Shown in pieces: positions 17,314-26,395 of a DNA stretch of 64,000 nucleotides. Each line of letters starts with the position of its first letter. Positions within the stretch are counted from its first letter, which is position 1. The translations under genes were made by a program, and so were the position numbers. Origin of the DNA: an uncultured Prevotellaceae bacterium (GTDB taxonomy: Bacteria; Bacteroidota; Bacteroidia; Bacteroidales; Muribaculaceae); NCBI GenBank assembly GCA_937898675.1, contig CALEJB010000002.1:1-64000 (forward strand). The letters run 5' to 3'. The notes under the pieces were generated by a model. It made no database searches and was not told the origin of the DNA. It was given only the letters and a program-made list of their open reading frames with translations.

Positions 17314-18114
17314 TTACCATTGTGAATTGATGCCGGCCAACATGCGCTCGACCATGTGCAGGCGCTCCTTGAAGTTGTTGCGCTTGAGCGACGGGTCGGT
17401 GAGCGCCGAGCCGATGCAGTATTTCGAGAAACCGCAGGGCTTGATGCGCAGTTCGCGCAGCATTGACATGATTGGCGACACCTGCAACCCGTCGCGTTTC
17501 ACCTCAATGATGGCCATTCCCGTGAGGTCGCAGCGCCTGCCGGTGCCCAAATTGTGGAACTTGAGCTGGGTGTCGATGGTCACGCGCTCGGTCTTGGCGT
17601 TGTTCACCAGCGTGATGCGGCGAAAGTTGTTTTCCAGGTGCTCGGTCAAGACGGCCGGGTCGTAGCGCAAGTGCTTGTGCAGAAACTCGCCATAGGCCTT
17701 GAACTGTTCATCCTGTTCCATGAAACGGATGCCATGGTCGGGATTCATCGGGTCAAAACCGGCCATGTCCATGCGCTTTTTCTTGGTGCGCCCATGGTTG
17801 TTTTTTGTCTTGACCTCAAGAAAGTTAAGTCGCGAGTCCACATAGGAGCGGATGCGCAGTTTCTGGCGGCTGGCATGCCCGTTGTGGTGCGTGATGTACA
17901 TGTTGCTGTCCAGGGTGTCAAAGTAGGCCGTGTAGTACAGCGCGTTGCGCACGCCGTCGTTGTCCTGGATGCAGTAATTCTCTTGGGCGAGCATCAACAA
18001 CGCCTTCAGCCGGTCAACCGTCGTGACAAACTTGGTGTCCGTGCGGTTCATCAGTTTGATGCCGCTCATCTCGTTGAGCGTGATGGGCTTGTATGTTGCA
18101 ATGATGCCGTCCAT
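17314..18114 (-). CDS. VTC-domain (polyphosphate polymerase-like) protein
   Basis: 266 aa, the size of an isolated bacterial VTC/CYTH-superfamily tunnel domain. Charged tunnel motifs are visible: NRTDTKFV (R24, K28), SRQKLRIRSYVDS (R83, K85, R87, R89), FLEVKTKNNHGRTKKKRM (E100, K102, K104), LENNFRRITL, ERVTIDTQL and AIIEVKRDG. In yeast Vtc4 such residues bind polyphosphate and nucleotide and metal. It is cytosolic and followed at 19 bp by the DUF4956 membrane protein. Polyphosphate synthesis is plausible from the residues but not demonstrated for this bacterial branch. Confidence 0.85.
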   Translation of the reverse strand: MDGIIATYKPITLNEMSGIKLMNRTDTKFVTTVDRLKALLMLAQENYCIQDNDGVRNALYYTAYFDTLDSNMYITHHNGHASRQKLRIRSYVDSRLNFLEVKTKNNHGRTKKKRMDMAGFDPMNPDHGIRFMEQDEQFKAYGEFLHKHLRYDPAVLTEHLENNFRRITLVNNAKTERVTIDTQLKFHNLGTGRRCDLTGMAIIEVKRDGLQVSPIMSMLRELRIKPCGFSKYCIGSALTDPSLKRNNFKERLHMVERMLAGINSQW

Positions 18115-18129
18115 GCCGCTTGATGCCGT

Positions 18130-18795
18130 TTACTGCCTCATGCCGAAGCCCAGGCGCACGCCGTCAAACTGCTTGCTCAGGTCGCCCACGGTCTGCAAGG
18201 TGCTGTTGCCGCTGAAGGCGGCCACTGCCTGCAGCACCTTGAGCAGGTTCTTGCTCTCGAAGGTGAGGCCGATGCCCTTGGTAGTGCGGGTGATGTAAGC
18301 GTTGGTCGAGAACAACAGCGTCTGCAGCCTGATGGTGCTGGTCGAGGGGTCGTAAGTATAAGAGCCGCTCAAGGGAATACCCTTGATTTTGCCCGCAAAC
18401 TGGTGGTCCTGGGTGAACTGGAACATCGTGTTGCTGGAACTGATGCCCACGCTATTATAGACGGGCAGCAACTTGTCGTTACAAGTCTCGGCCGCAACCG
18501 CGCCGCCGGCCTTGGCCAGCAGGTTCTCGCTGGTGAATGCGCAGGCAGGCTCGGTGTAGTACCAGGTGCCATAGAGTTCGTTCTCATTGATTTTTACACT
18601 GCCGATAACCAGGCCCAACAGGCCGTCAACCGTGTTCTGCGAGCCGATGGCGCCTAGGATGCCTCCCAGCACATTGCCGATGCCGTTGCCTGTTTCACCG
18701 CCCATGCCGCCCATGCCATTGAGCAGACCCGTGCCACAGCTCGTGGTGCCCAGGAGCGTCACCACCGTTAATGCCGATGCAATCAATTTCTTCAT
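18130..18795 (-). CDS. DUF4923 family lipoprotein
   Basis: 221 aa. A lipoprotein signal (TLLGTTSC, Cys at residue 20) precedes a Gly-rich linker (GMGGMGGETGNGIGNVLGGILG). The C-terminal 150 residues match DUF4923: ELYGTWYYTEPACAFTSENLLAKAGG, then YDPSTSTIRLQTL and GIGLTFESKNLLKVLQAV. A lipocalin-like strand order is possible. It has its own -7 box and lies 15 bp before the VTC gene, so it may be the first gene of the VTC operon. Function is unknown. Confidence 0.8.
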   Translation of the reverse strand: MKKLIASALTVVTLLGTTSCGTGLLNGMGGMGGETGNGIGNVLGGILGAIGSQNTVDGLLGLVIGSVKINENELYGTWYYTEPACAFTSENLLAKAGGAVAAETCNDKLLPVYNSVGISSSNTMFQFTQDHQFAGKIKGIPLSGSYTYDPSTSTIRLQTLLFSTNAYITRTTKGIGLTFESKNLLKVLQAVAAFSGNSTLQTVGDLSKQFDGVRLGFGMRQ

Positions 18796-18838
18796 CTCGT
18801 GTTTTATTTTTGTTTTGTGTTAATAATGTTTTAACCGA

Positions 18839-18846
18839 CAAATATA
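18839..18846 (-). promoter_or_regulatory. -7 box for the DUF4923/VTC operon
   Basis: Minus-strand TATATTTG matches TAnnTTTG, 43 nt before the DUF4923 start. It is probably the main promoter of the eight-kilobase-scale minus-strand run down to 12.8 kb. Confidence 0.45.
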
Positions 18847-18898
18847 AATATAAAATGTGAAACCTGCTCCGTTTTGACGGATATTTCATCAAAAAACA

Positions 18899-18932
18899 AG
18901 CCTCGATCCGCCATTTAGGGCGAATCAAGGCT
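18899..18932 (-). terminator. Intrinsic terminator of the FadL-like gene
   Basis: On the minus strand AGCCTTGATTCGCC pairs across a short loop with GGCGGATCGAGGCT and is followed by TTGTTTTTTG. It lies 31 bp beyond the FadL-like stop. Confidence 0.75.
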
Positions 18933-18963
18933 CTGGCGTGTCTTTCAAAATGTCTAAATTTCC

Positions 18964-20475
18964 CTAGAGTTTGATGTCGATGCCCACGCCCAGCACCTTG
19001 TTGTCGCGGCTGTAAGTGTCCTTGCCGGGAAGCGCGGTGCCAAAGTAGTCGGCCTCCTCGCGGCGGTAGTCCTTGTAATTGGTCCAGAAGTAGCCTGCGT
19101 TCAGTTTCACCTTCTTGCTCAGGTTGATGGCGCCACCCAAGCCGATGGAGTAACTGTCGCACGAGAACGAGGTGTGGCTCTGGTAGCCGTCACTCAAGCC
19201 GTAGTCGGTGTTTTGGATACCACAACTCACGGTAAAGGTCTTGTTGATGTCCCACTCCGCACCAGCCAGCACCTCGTGAGTGCCGTGGCGCAGGGTCCGT
19301 TGCTTGTCGTGGGCCATGCCCGCATGTTTGTCGTCATAGTAGTGATACTCAACGGTGGCGCGCAGTTTGTCGGGAATGATTTCGTAGCCGATGGCCGTGT
19401 ACAGCACCGACGGCAAGTCGTTGGGCGTGTTCACGCCGTGGCGGTAGTCGTTCATCTTGTCCTTGAACGCGTCGGGAACATCGCTCTCAAAGGTCTTGTT
19501 GTCATTCTCGATGTCGAGGCTGGTCCTGAACTCATATTTGGCGGCCAGCGTCAGCCCGTTCCACACCACATCCACGCCCACGATGGGGGTAATGCCCCAA
19601 CCCGTCTGGGTGCAGTCAAGTTTCACATTGGCCAGTCCACCCTCGCCTGCCATGGCCAGGATTGCCGATTCATACTCGGGCGCCAGCGTTTTGACGAGGG
19701 GCATCATTTCGGTCACAGCGGCAGCGAGTTTTTCGTTGCCGGTGGTGTTGATGTGGCCCTTGTAGTTGCCCGAGAAATAGTTTATCCTGACGCCTCCATA
19801 CACGCTCAGCCAGTCGATGATCCTGTAAGTGGCACCAAACTGAAGGCCGTAGATGTATTGGCGCCCCTTCATCGCCATGCTGGTGCCGTAATATGACGGG
19901 TCGATGTAACCCTGTTGCAACAGGGCGGCGGTGAGAGGATATTGCGCGAGGATGCCAGGATTTTGCTCAATGAGCGGGGCAAATTTCTCCTTTGCGCCCT
20001 GCAGCAGTTGACGGCTTTGGCCAGCGACACCCGCCATCACCGACGCGTCAAACAAGGGCAGGCCGCTGTCAAAATTGCACTTGCCGCCGCCACCGACAAA
20101 ACCAAAGAATCCCGAAAAGGTCCATTTGTTGCGCTTAAAGGCGCCGTAAAACGACGGAACCACTGGCACAAACACCGTGCCCTCGTAAAGGCGGGTGTGG
20201 TCAGCCTGGGTAAACATCGGGAAAGTGGTAAGCACATCGCGGCGCTGCGACACGCTCTGCAGGTTGAGCGACAGCGTCCATCCCTCATGGTCCATGTATG
20301 CCAGTCCGGCGGGGTTGGTGAACACGGCATCTATCTCGTGGCTCGCGCCGCGTGCGAGCATGCGCACAAACGCGATGTGCTGGTTAGTGTTGTGGAGCAG
20401 GCCACCCGCCCATGCGCTGGCACTCATCATACCGGCCACCGCCATCAGTGATAATTTTCTTTTCATACTCGTCAT
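18964..20475 (-). CDS. FadL/OmpP1/TodX-family outer-membrane transporter
   Basis: 503 aa with a signal peptide (cleavage near ASAWA-GG). The early motif ARGASHEIDAVFTNPAGLAYMDHEGWTLSLNLQ is the NPAG signature of FadL-type hydrophobic-compound channels. The C-terminus (ADYFGTALPGKDTYSRDNKVLGVGIDIKL) fits a terminal barrel strand. Length is in the family range (about 400-500). It could import fatty acids or other hydrophobic molecules. It is monocistronic: own promoter-like box at 20516-20523 and a terminator at 18899-18932. A second ATG three codons in (20466) is equally possible. Confidence 0.88.
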   Translation of the reverse strand: MTSMKRKLSLMAVAGMMSASAWAGGLLHNTNQHIAFVRMLARGASHEIDAVFTNPAGLAYMDHEGWTLSLNLQSVSQRRDVLTTFPMFTQADHTRLYEGTVFVPVVPSFYGAFKRNKWTFSGFFGFVGGGGKCNFDSGLPLFDASVMAGVAGQSRQLLQGAKEKFAPLIEQNPGILAQYPLTAALLQQGYIDPSYYGTSMAMKGRQYIYGLQFGATYRIIDWLSVYGGVRINYFSGNYKGHINTTGNEKLAAAVTEMMPLVKTLAPEYESAILAMAGEGGLANVKLDCTQTGWGITPIVGVDVVWNGLTLAAKYEFRTSLDIENDNKTFESDVPDAFKDKMNDYRHGVNTPNDLPSVLYTAIGYEIIPDKLRATVEYHYYDDKHAGMAHDKQRTLRHGTHEVLAGAEWDINKTFTVSCGIQNTDYGLSDGYQSHTSFSCDSYSIGLGGAINLSKKVKLNAGYFWTNYKDYRREEADYFGTALPGKDTYSRDNKVLGVGIDIKL

Positions 20476-20515
20476 GATAGTCGTTGTGTTGATTGATTTG
20501 AATCATTTAGTCGTG

Positions 20516-20523
20516 CGAAATTA
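20516..20523 (-). promoter_or_regulatory. -7-like box for the FadL-like gene
   Basis: Minus-strand TAATTTCG differs from TAnnTTTG at one position, about 40 nt before the start. The 256-bp region between the two divergent genes is otherwise AT-rich without genes. Confidence 0.35.
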
Positions 20524-20683
20524 CGCCAGTCATTAAAAAGACTATCCTAAAAAATATTAAAAATGTCCGTTTTAACTCCAAATCGGCACATTATTACATT
20601 TTTTAAGAAAGCCAAGATGTTAAAATTATGTGATTTTATGCTTAATTCAATACCCTTTGGTTGGTATAATAACTGAATATTAG

Positions 20684-20691
20684 TAATTTTG
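20684..20691 (+). promoter_or_regulatory. -7 box for the beta-helix protein gene
   Basis: TAATTTTG is a full -7 match with TTG at 20661-20663, 20 bp upstream, the expected -33/-7 spacing. It predicts a leader of about 35-40 nt. Confidence 0.6.
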
Positions 20692-20731
20692 CAACCTGTT
20701 CAATTTTTATTCACATTAATAATTTTACAAT

Positions 20732-22105
20732 ATGAAGAAAATCTACTCACTCCTGCTGATTGCGGCAATTGCGTTTGGCGCAACGGCCCAAGAGTTCGTT
20801 ACCGACGGCGACGGCACTGTTTACACCTTTGCCAGCCTGAACCAGTTGAACCCCGAAGTGGTGCTGCAAGACCCCGACGGCTCCTATGTGGTGCTGCAAG
20901 ACTTCACCATCGCTGCTGGCGACACCCTGCGCCTGATGAACAACGACGTAATTAAGATGACCGAAAACACCATCATCAGCATCGACGGCTATGCCGACTT
21001 CACCCCCGCCGACACCGCGCTCATCACTCGTGACTTTGAGGATCAGCCCAAGGGCTTCCGCTTCTTTGGCGCCAGCGGCTGCACGCTCAGGAACGTGCGC
21101 TTTGAGTATGTGGGCATCAACTATGGCTGCACCGATGACTGCCTGATTGCCGACAACTGCACCTTCACGCTGCACAACGGCAAGTCGTCAAGCAGCGGCG
21201 CCATCGCCTTTGCCGCATCCAACGAGGGCAATGTGATTGAGAACTGCCGTTTCATCGAGAACCAGTACAACGCCATTGGCTGCGGCGCCCTCAACCCCGT
21301 GGGCATCATCATCCGCAACAACTACTTCTGGCACAACACCACCGACAACCGCAACAAGCCCCAGCTCAACCTCACGTGCTACGGTCCCTACGACATGTAC
21401 ATCACGGGCAACACCATCATTGGCGGCCAGTACACCATGGTGGGCGGCATCGGCGTGAGCAATATGATGGGTCTGGACTTCACCGGCACCCTCTATGTCG
21501 AGGACAACTATGTGACCGAGAACCGCTACGGCTTTGGCATGACCGGTCCCATGAACATCGTCATGAAGGGCAACCGCTTTGTTGACAACTGCTACGAGAC
21601 CGACCCCAACAACGGCGGCAGCTGCGTGAGCCTGTACGACCCCATGAACAAGGGCAACGTATATATGGAGGGCAACCACCTCGAAGGCGGCCTGTGGGGC
21701 ATCACCGTCATCGGCGCTCCCAACGTTAACCTGGGCAAGGTCGAGGACCCCGAGGCCGAGGACTATAACCCCGGCAACAATGTGTTTGTAAACAACGGCA
21801 ACGGCGGCGTGTTCTATGACCTATACAACAACGGCACCGGCACTGTATATGCCCAGGGCAACACCTGGTATGTAGCCGAGCAGACCGCTGAACAGATCGA
21901 GACCGTGATCGTGCACAAGGCCGACTTTGACTACCTGGGCGAGGTCATCTACATGCCCGCTCACCAAGGAGGCTCCAACATTGAGGAAGTTGCCGCTCAG
22001 GGCAAGGCCGACGGCCTGTACTACAACCTGATGGGTATGCCCTGCGAGGCACCCGCGGCTCCCGGCATCTACATCCACAACGGCAAGAAGGTGCTCGTGA
22101 AGTAA
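20732..22105 (+). CDS. Secreted right-handed beta-helix protein with sorting-type C-terminus
   Basis: 457 aa with a signal peptide (residues 1-19, ...FGATA). The body has many N-rich turns spaced about 20-25 residues (LIADNCTF, VIENCRFIENQYNAI, IIRNNYFWHN, YITGNTIIGG, YVEDNYVTENRYGFGM, VMKGNRFVDN, YMEGNHLEGGLWGI), a right-handed parallel beta-helix as in NosD/pectate-lyase-like folds. The C-terminus YYNLMGMPCEAPAAPGIYIH followed by NGKKVLVK resembles the type IX/Por-like tail of Bacteroidetes surface proteins. No catalytic residues can be assigned. It is monocistronic, between a promoter at 20684 and a terminator at 22143. Confidence 0.75.
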   Translation: MKKIYSLLLIAAIAFGATAQEFVTDGDGTVYTFASLNQLNPEVVLQDPDGSYVVLQDFTIAAGDTLRLMNNDVIKMTENTIISIDGYADFTPADTALITRDFEDQPKGFRFFGASGCTLRNVRFEYVGINYGCTDDCLIADNCTFTLHNGKSSSSGAIAFAASNEGNVIENCRFIENQYNAIGCGALNPVGIIIRNNYFWHNTTDNRNKPQLNLTCYGPYDMYITGNTIIGGQYTMVGGIGVSNMMGLDFTGTLYVEDNYVTENRYGFGMTGPMNIVMKGNRFVDNCYETDPNNGGSCVSLYDPMNKGNVYMEGNHLEGGLWGITVIGAPNVNLGKVEDPEAEDYNPGNNVFVNNGNGGVFYDLYNNGTGTVYAQGNTWYVAEQTAEQIETVIVHKADFDYLGEVIYMPAHQGGSNIEEVAAQGKADGLYYNLMGMPCEAPAAPGIYIHNGKKVLVK

Positions 22106-22142
22106 ATTCACGACTTACCCATTGAGGGTGTTTAGAACAAAA

Positions 22143-22180
22143 GCGCCGCTGGAAATCCAGTCGGCGCCTTTGTTTTTTTT
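22143..22180 (+). terminator. Intrinsic terminator after the beta-helix gene
   Basis: GCGCCGCTGGA (22143-22153) pairs with TCCAGTCGGCGC (one bulge), followed by CTTTGTTTTTTTT. It is a textbook stem-loop with U-tract. Confidence 0.85.
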
Positions 22181-22210
22181 ATATGTAAGCCCAAAGTGGA
22201 AACTTTTTTG

Positions 22211-22218
22211 TAACTTTG
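22211..22218 (+). promoter_or_regulatory. -7 box of metG
   Basis: TAACTTTG matches TAnnTTTG and sits 45 nt before the MAEEKKF start, ruling out an in-frame start near 22216. Confidence 0.6.
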
Positions 22219-22263
22219 CAAATTCAAATCAACGCAAAAACCAATTATAAGAATACGACTATT

Positions 22264-24309
22264 ATGGCAGAAGAGAAGAAATTTGCGCGGACGTTGGTAA
22301 CCACAGCGTTGCCCTATGCCAACGGTCCGGTGCACATCGGTCACTTGGCAGGCGTGTATGTGCCCGCCGACATCTACGTGCGCTACCTGCGCCTGCAGGG
22401 CGAGGACGTGGTGTTTGTGGGCGGCAGTGACGAGCACGGCGTGCCCATCACCATCAAGGCCCAAAAGGAGGGCGTGACCCCGCAGGACATCGTGGACCGC
22501 TATCACGGCATTATCAAGGAATCGATGGCCGGCCTGGGCATCTCGTTTGATGTGTACAGCCGCACGACCAGCGCCATGCACCGCGAGACGGCAAGCGCAT
22601 TCTTCAAGAAACTGTATGACAAGGGCGAATTCATCGAAAAGACCAGCACCCAGCTCTATGACGAACAAGCCGACCAGTGGCTGGCCGACCGCTATGTGAC
22701 GGGCACCTGCCCCAAGTGTGGCAACGAGCATGCCTATGGCGACCAGTGCGAAGCCTGCGGCTCGAGCCTCAACGCCACCGACCTCATCAACCCCAAGAGC
22801 GCCATCACCGGCAACACCCCCGTGCTCAAGGAGACCAAGCACTGGTACATGCCCCTTGACAAGTGGGAACCCGCGCTGCGCCAGTGGATACTCGAGGAGC
22901 ACAAGGAGTGGAAGCCCAACGTGTATGGCCAGTGCAAGTCGTGGCTTGACGACCACCTGCAGCCGCGCGCCGTCACGCGCGACCTCAACTGGGGCATCCC
23001 CGTGCCCATCGAGGGCGCCGAGGGCAAGGTGCTGTATGTGTGGTTTGACGCCCCCATCGGCTACATCAGCAACACTAAGGAGCTGCTGCCCGACACCTGG
23101 GAAGACTACTGGAAAAAGAAGGACACCCGCATCATCCACTTCATCGGCAAGGACAACATCGTGTTCCACTGCCTGATTTTCCCCGCCATGATGATGGCCG
23201 ACGGCGACTACCAGCTGCCCGAGAATGTGCCCGCCAACGAGTTCCTGAACCTCGAGGGCGACAAAATCTCGACCAGCCGCAACTGGGCCGTGTGGCTCAA
23301 CGAATACCTCGAGGAATTCCCCGGCAAGCAGGACGTGCTGCGCTATGTCCTCACCGCCAATGCCCCCGAGACCAAGGACAACGACTTCACCTGGAAAGAT
23401 TTCCAGGCCCGCAACAACAATGAACTGGTGGCTATTCTGGGCAACTTTGTCAACCGCGCCCTGGTGCTGACGCACAAGTACTTTGGCGGCAGCGTTCCCG
23501 AGGCGGGAGAGTTGCAGGACATCGACCGCCAGGCCATCGACGAGTTCAAGGGCACCAAGGCCAAGCTGGGCGACAACATCGAGCACTTCCACTTCCGCGA
23601 GGCATTGAAGGAGGCCATGAACCTGGCCCGCATCGGCAACAAGTACCTGGCCGACACCGAGCCCTGGAAACTCGCCAAAATCGACATGGCGCGCGTGCAG
23701 ACCATCATGAACCTGGCGCTGCAGATTTCGGCCAACCTGGCCATCGCCTTCGAGCCGTTCCTGCCCTTCAGCGCAGCCAAGCTGCGCGACATGCTGGGCA
23801 TGGACAAGGTGGAGTGGAACCGCTTGGGCGACATTGACATCCTGCCCGCAGGACGCGAGTTGAAGCAGCCCGTGCTGTTGTTCGAGAAGATTGACGACAG
23901 CGTGATTGACGGACAGATTGCCCGTCTGGAACGAATCAAGCAGGAGAACATCATCAACAACTTTAAGCCCAAGGCCGTTGGTCCCGCATGCACCATCGAC
24001 GACTTTGCCAAACTCGACATCCGCGTAGGCACCGTGCTCAACTGCGAGAAGGTGAAGAAGGCCGACAAACTGCTCAAGTTCAGCATCGACGACGGCATGG
24101 GAGGACGCACTATCGTGAGCGGCATCGCCAAGTGGTATGAGCCCGAGGAACTGGTGGGCAAGCAAGTGTGCTTCATCGCCAACTTCCCTCCCCGCTCGTT
24201 CAAGGGCATTGAGAGCCAGGGCATGATACTGAGTGCCGAAGACGCCGGCGGCCGCCTCGTGGTCATCGGCCCCACAGGCCCCGTCAAGCCCGGCGCGCAA
24301 GTGGGATAA
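22264..24309 (+). CDS. metG: Methionyl-tRNA synthetase with C-terminal tRNA-binding domain
   Basis: 681 aa. It charges tRNA-Met. The class I signatures are HIGH at 24-27 and KISTS at 334-338. A zinc knuckle has C149, C152, C162 and C165. The C-terminal domain (about 575-681: DFAKLDIRVGTVLNCEKVKKAD...VGKQVCFIANFPPRSFKGIESQGMILSA) is the EMAP/Trbp111-like dimerisation and tRNA-binding domain, as in E. coli MetG (677 aa). Start chosen at ATG 22264 because the -7 box lies at 22211-22218. A bidirectional terminator separates it from the convergent transglycosylase gene. Confidence 0.97.
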   Translation: MAEEKKFARTLVTTALPYANGPVHIGHLAGVYVPADIYVRYLRLQGEDVVFVGGSDEHGVPITIKAQKEGVTPQDIVDRYHGIIKESMAGLGISFDVYSRTTSAMHRETASAFFKKLYDKGEFIEKTSTQLYDEQADQWLADRYVTGTCPKCGNEHAYGDQCEACGSSLNATDLINPKSAITGNTPVLKETKHWYMPLDKWEPALRQWILEEHKEWKPNVYGQCKSWLDDHLQPRAVTRDLNWGIPVPIEGAEGKVLYVWFDAPIGYISNTKELLPDTWEDYWKKKDTRIIHFIGKDNIVFHCLIFPAMMMADGDYQLPENVPANEFLNLEGDKISTSRNWAVWLNEYLEEFPGKQDVLRYVLTANAPETKDNDFTWKDFQARNNNELVAILGNFVNRALVLTHKYFGGSVPEAGELQDIDRQAIDEFKGTKAKLGDNIEHFHFREALKEAMNLARIGNKYLADTEPWKLAKIDMARVQTIMNLALQISANLAIAFEPFLPFSAAKLRDMLGMDKVEWNRLGDIDILPAGRELKQPVLLFEKIDDSVIDGQIARLERIKQENIINNFKPKAVGPACTIDDFAKLDIRVGTVLNCEKVKKADKLLKFSIDDGMGGRTIVSGIAKWYEPEELVGKQVCFIANFPPRSFKGIESQGMILSAEDAGGRLVVIGPTGPVKPGAQVG

Positions 24310-24331
24310 TATCCCGATAGCGGCAAAAAAC

Positions 24332-24367
24332 AGCGGCGCAGGCCATGAAATTGTGGTCTGCGCCGCT
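24332..24367. terminator. Bidirectional terminator between metG and the transglycosylase gene
   Basis: AGCGGCGCAG pairs perfectly in its outer part with CTGCGCCGCT around an inner GGCC/GGTC region. T-rich sequence follows on the plus strand (TGTTTGCTG) and the run AAAAAA precedes it (U-tract on minus). The hairpin serves two convergent genes. Confidence 0.75.
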
Positions 24368-24387
24368 TGTTTGCTGTCAACGGAAAG

Positions 24388-26361
24388 TCATTTCTTCTTG
24401 CCCGAATTGCCGCTCTTAGAACTGCCCGATCCGGCGTTGCTTTTGCCAGAGGATTTGCTCTTTTGCTTTGCAGGAATCTTGATTTTCTCTCCGGCGGTGA
24501 TTTTGTTGGGGTCACTGATGCCGTTGGCCTGTTTAAGCTCATCGACAGTCACTCCATTGTGGCGGGCAATCTGCTCGAGGGATTCACCCTTTTGGATGGT
24601 AACCTCGGTGGGTTTAGATTCGGCCTTGGACTTATTACCTTTGGCTTTTCCGGCATTTGCCGTCTTGCCGTCCTTGCTGCGTGAGCGATTGCTGGTGCTC
24701 TCCTTGCGCGCATTGTTCTTGTCGCCATTCTTGTCCTTGCCACTGCCCGCGGCATACTGGGCATTGCGGGAATGAGCATTAGAGGTATTGGACTTGGCGG
24801 CGCTTTGGCGCGCGGCCTGCTCGTCCTTCTTGGCCGAGGCGGTTTGCTTTGAGGTGCTCTTGGAGTCGTTGGCCGTGTAAGAGCCCTTGTAGGGCGCCTT
24901 GGCGGCGGCCTCCTGTTCGATGTGCTTTACCTCATCGATTTGTGCCTGCTCGACATTCTGCATGGCCATATCTCCGGCAGACTGCGCCGTTTGGGCAGTG
25001 GCCGTTCCTTGGTCGGACAGTGTCTCGATAATGCCGCTGTCGGTGCCGCCACCATCATGCCGCGGGGCGCGCACAGTGAGCTTGGTGCCGCGGCGCACAG
25101 TGCTGCTGCTCATGTTGTTGAGCGACATCAGTTCATCGACTGTCATCCCATACTGCGCCGCAATCGACGAGGCCGTCTCGCCGCGCTGCACCTTGTGCGT
25201 CGTGGTGCGGACCTTGCCGTCGGCATCGGTGCCGCTAAGGTACTGCTCGACAGTAGGGCTCTCGCCGCCCGGTTCTACCACAGGCCGATGGGCAAACATG
25301 TCATCGCAGTAGTTGTCGATGCTGTCCTCGCTCATGATGTAACTGTAAACTTGCTGCGAGGGCAGAATGAGCATGTAGGGGTGGACATCGCCCGGAATGA
25401 CATCTTTGCGGTACTGGGGATTGAGGGTGCGGATTTCCTCAACGGGAATATTCAGCACTTCGGAAATCTGCCTGAAATGAATGCGGCGCGCCACGCTGAC
25501 GGTGTCGGTGATGAGCGGCTTGGCGGCCAGCGCCGGGCTGATGTTGTGCTGCTTGTAGTAGGTCATTGCATAGTTGGCGGCAATGAAGGCGGGCACATAG
25601 CCGCGGGTCTCTTTGGGCAGATACTCATAGATGTCCCAAAAGTCGCCCTTGTCTCCAGCGCGATGCAGGGCCTTGTTGACATTGCCGGGACCACAGTTGT
25701 AGGCGGCGATGGCAAGCGACCAGTCGTTATAAATACGGTAGAGGTCTTTAAGGTATTTGGCCGCCATCTCACTGGAGCGGTACGGGTCGCGTCGCTCGTC
25801 GACGAGCGAATTGACTTCCATGCCCAGGCCCTTGGCAGTGCCTATCATGAACTGCCACAGTCCGGCAGCGCCCACAGGCGACACGGCATTGGGGTCCATG
25901 GCGCTCTCCACAATGGGCAGGTACTTGAGCTCGAGCGGCAGGCCCTCTTTTTCCAATGCCTGCTCAAAGATGGGCATGTAATACAGGCTCATGCCCAGCA
26001 TTTGCTCGACCAGGGTGCGGCTGCGGTACACGTAACGCTCGATGTGCTTGCGCACCACCTGGTTGTAGGGCATCTCGATAACCGAGGGAATAGCGGCAAG
26101 TCGCTTGATGTAGGTCTCCTCGCTCACCTCGCCGGCCGACTTGTTCTCAACATCGGCATCCAGCACGGTATAGTTCTGGAGATACCAGTTGGTCATCAAC
26201 TGGTTGACATCGGTGTCCAGACTTGAGGGAAAGATGATGTTATCGTCGGTTATCGAATTCTTGAGCGACAGTATGTTGCTCTTCTCGCGCGGTGCCGCCG
26301 TGAGTGCCAACGCCGTGAGCGCCGCCGTAAGAAGCAATGTGATGAGTCGTTGTGTTGTCAT
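24388..26361 (-). CDS. MltD-like lytic transglycosylase with two LysM domains
   Basis: 657 aa with a signal peptide (1-22). The SLT domain spans about 130-270 with catalytic E152 in LPIVESAMDPNAVSPVGAAG, then LWQFM, and AAYNCGPGN at 219-227. LysM domains lie at about 388-431 (THKVQRGETASSIAAQYGMT) and 586-629 (VTIQKGESLEQIARHNGVT). A long K/S/N/A-rich linker (490-585) separates them, and the tail is SGK-rich, highly basic. It cleaves peptidoglycan glycan strands, leaving 1,6-anhydro ends. It is the last gene after parA-parB-DUF5683, an arrangement recurrent in Bacteroidales. Confidence 0.92.
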   Translation of the reverse strand: MTTQRLITLLLTAALTALALTAAPREKSNILSLKNSITDDNIIFPSSLDTDVNQLMTNWYLQNYTVLDADVENKSAGEVSEETYIKRLAAIPSVIEMPYNQVVRKHIERYVYRSRTLVEQMLGMSLYYMPIFEQALEKEGLPLELKYLPIVESAMDPNAVSPVGAAGLWQFMIGTAKGLGMEVNSLVDERRDPYRSSEMAAKYLKDLYRIYNDWSLAIAAYNCGPGNVNKALHRAGDKGDFWDIYEYLPKETRGYVPAFIAANYAMTYYKQHNISPALAAKPLITDTVSVARRIHFRQISEVLNIPVEEIRTLNPQYRKDVIPGDVHPYMLILPSQQVYSYIMSEDSIDNYCDDMFAHRPVVEPGGESPTVEQYLSGTDADGKVRTTTHKVQRGETASSIAAQYGMTVDELMSLNNMSSSTVRRGTKLTVRAPRHDGGGTDSGIIETLSDQGTATAQTAQSAGDMAMQNVEQAQIDEVKHIEQEAAAKAPYKGSYTANDSKSTSKQTASAKKDEQAARQSAAKSNTSNAHSRNAQYAAGSGKDKNGDKNNARKESTSNRSRSKDGKTANAGKAKGNKSKAESKPTEVTIQKGESLEQIARHNGVTVDELKQANGISDPNKITAGEKIKIPAKQKSKSSGKSNAGSGSSKSGNSGKKK

Positions 26362-26395
26362 GTTGATATTGTATTGGTTGATAATCTAAAATGTG

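Noticed and set aside
22132..24300. A 722-codon open frame on the minus strand
   Set aside because: It is antisense to metG, whose HIGH, KISTS and zinc motifs are intact.
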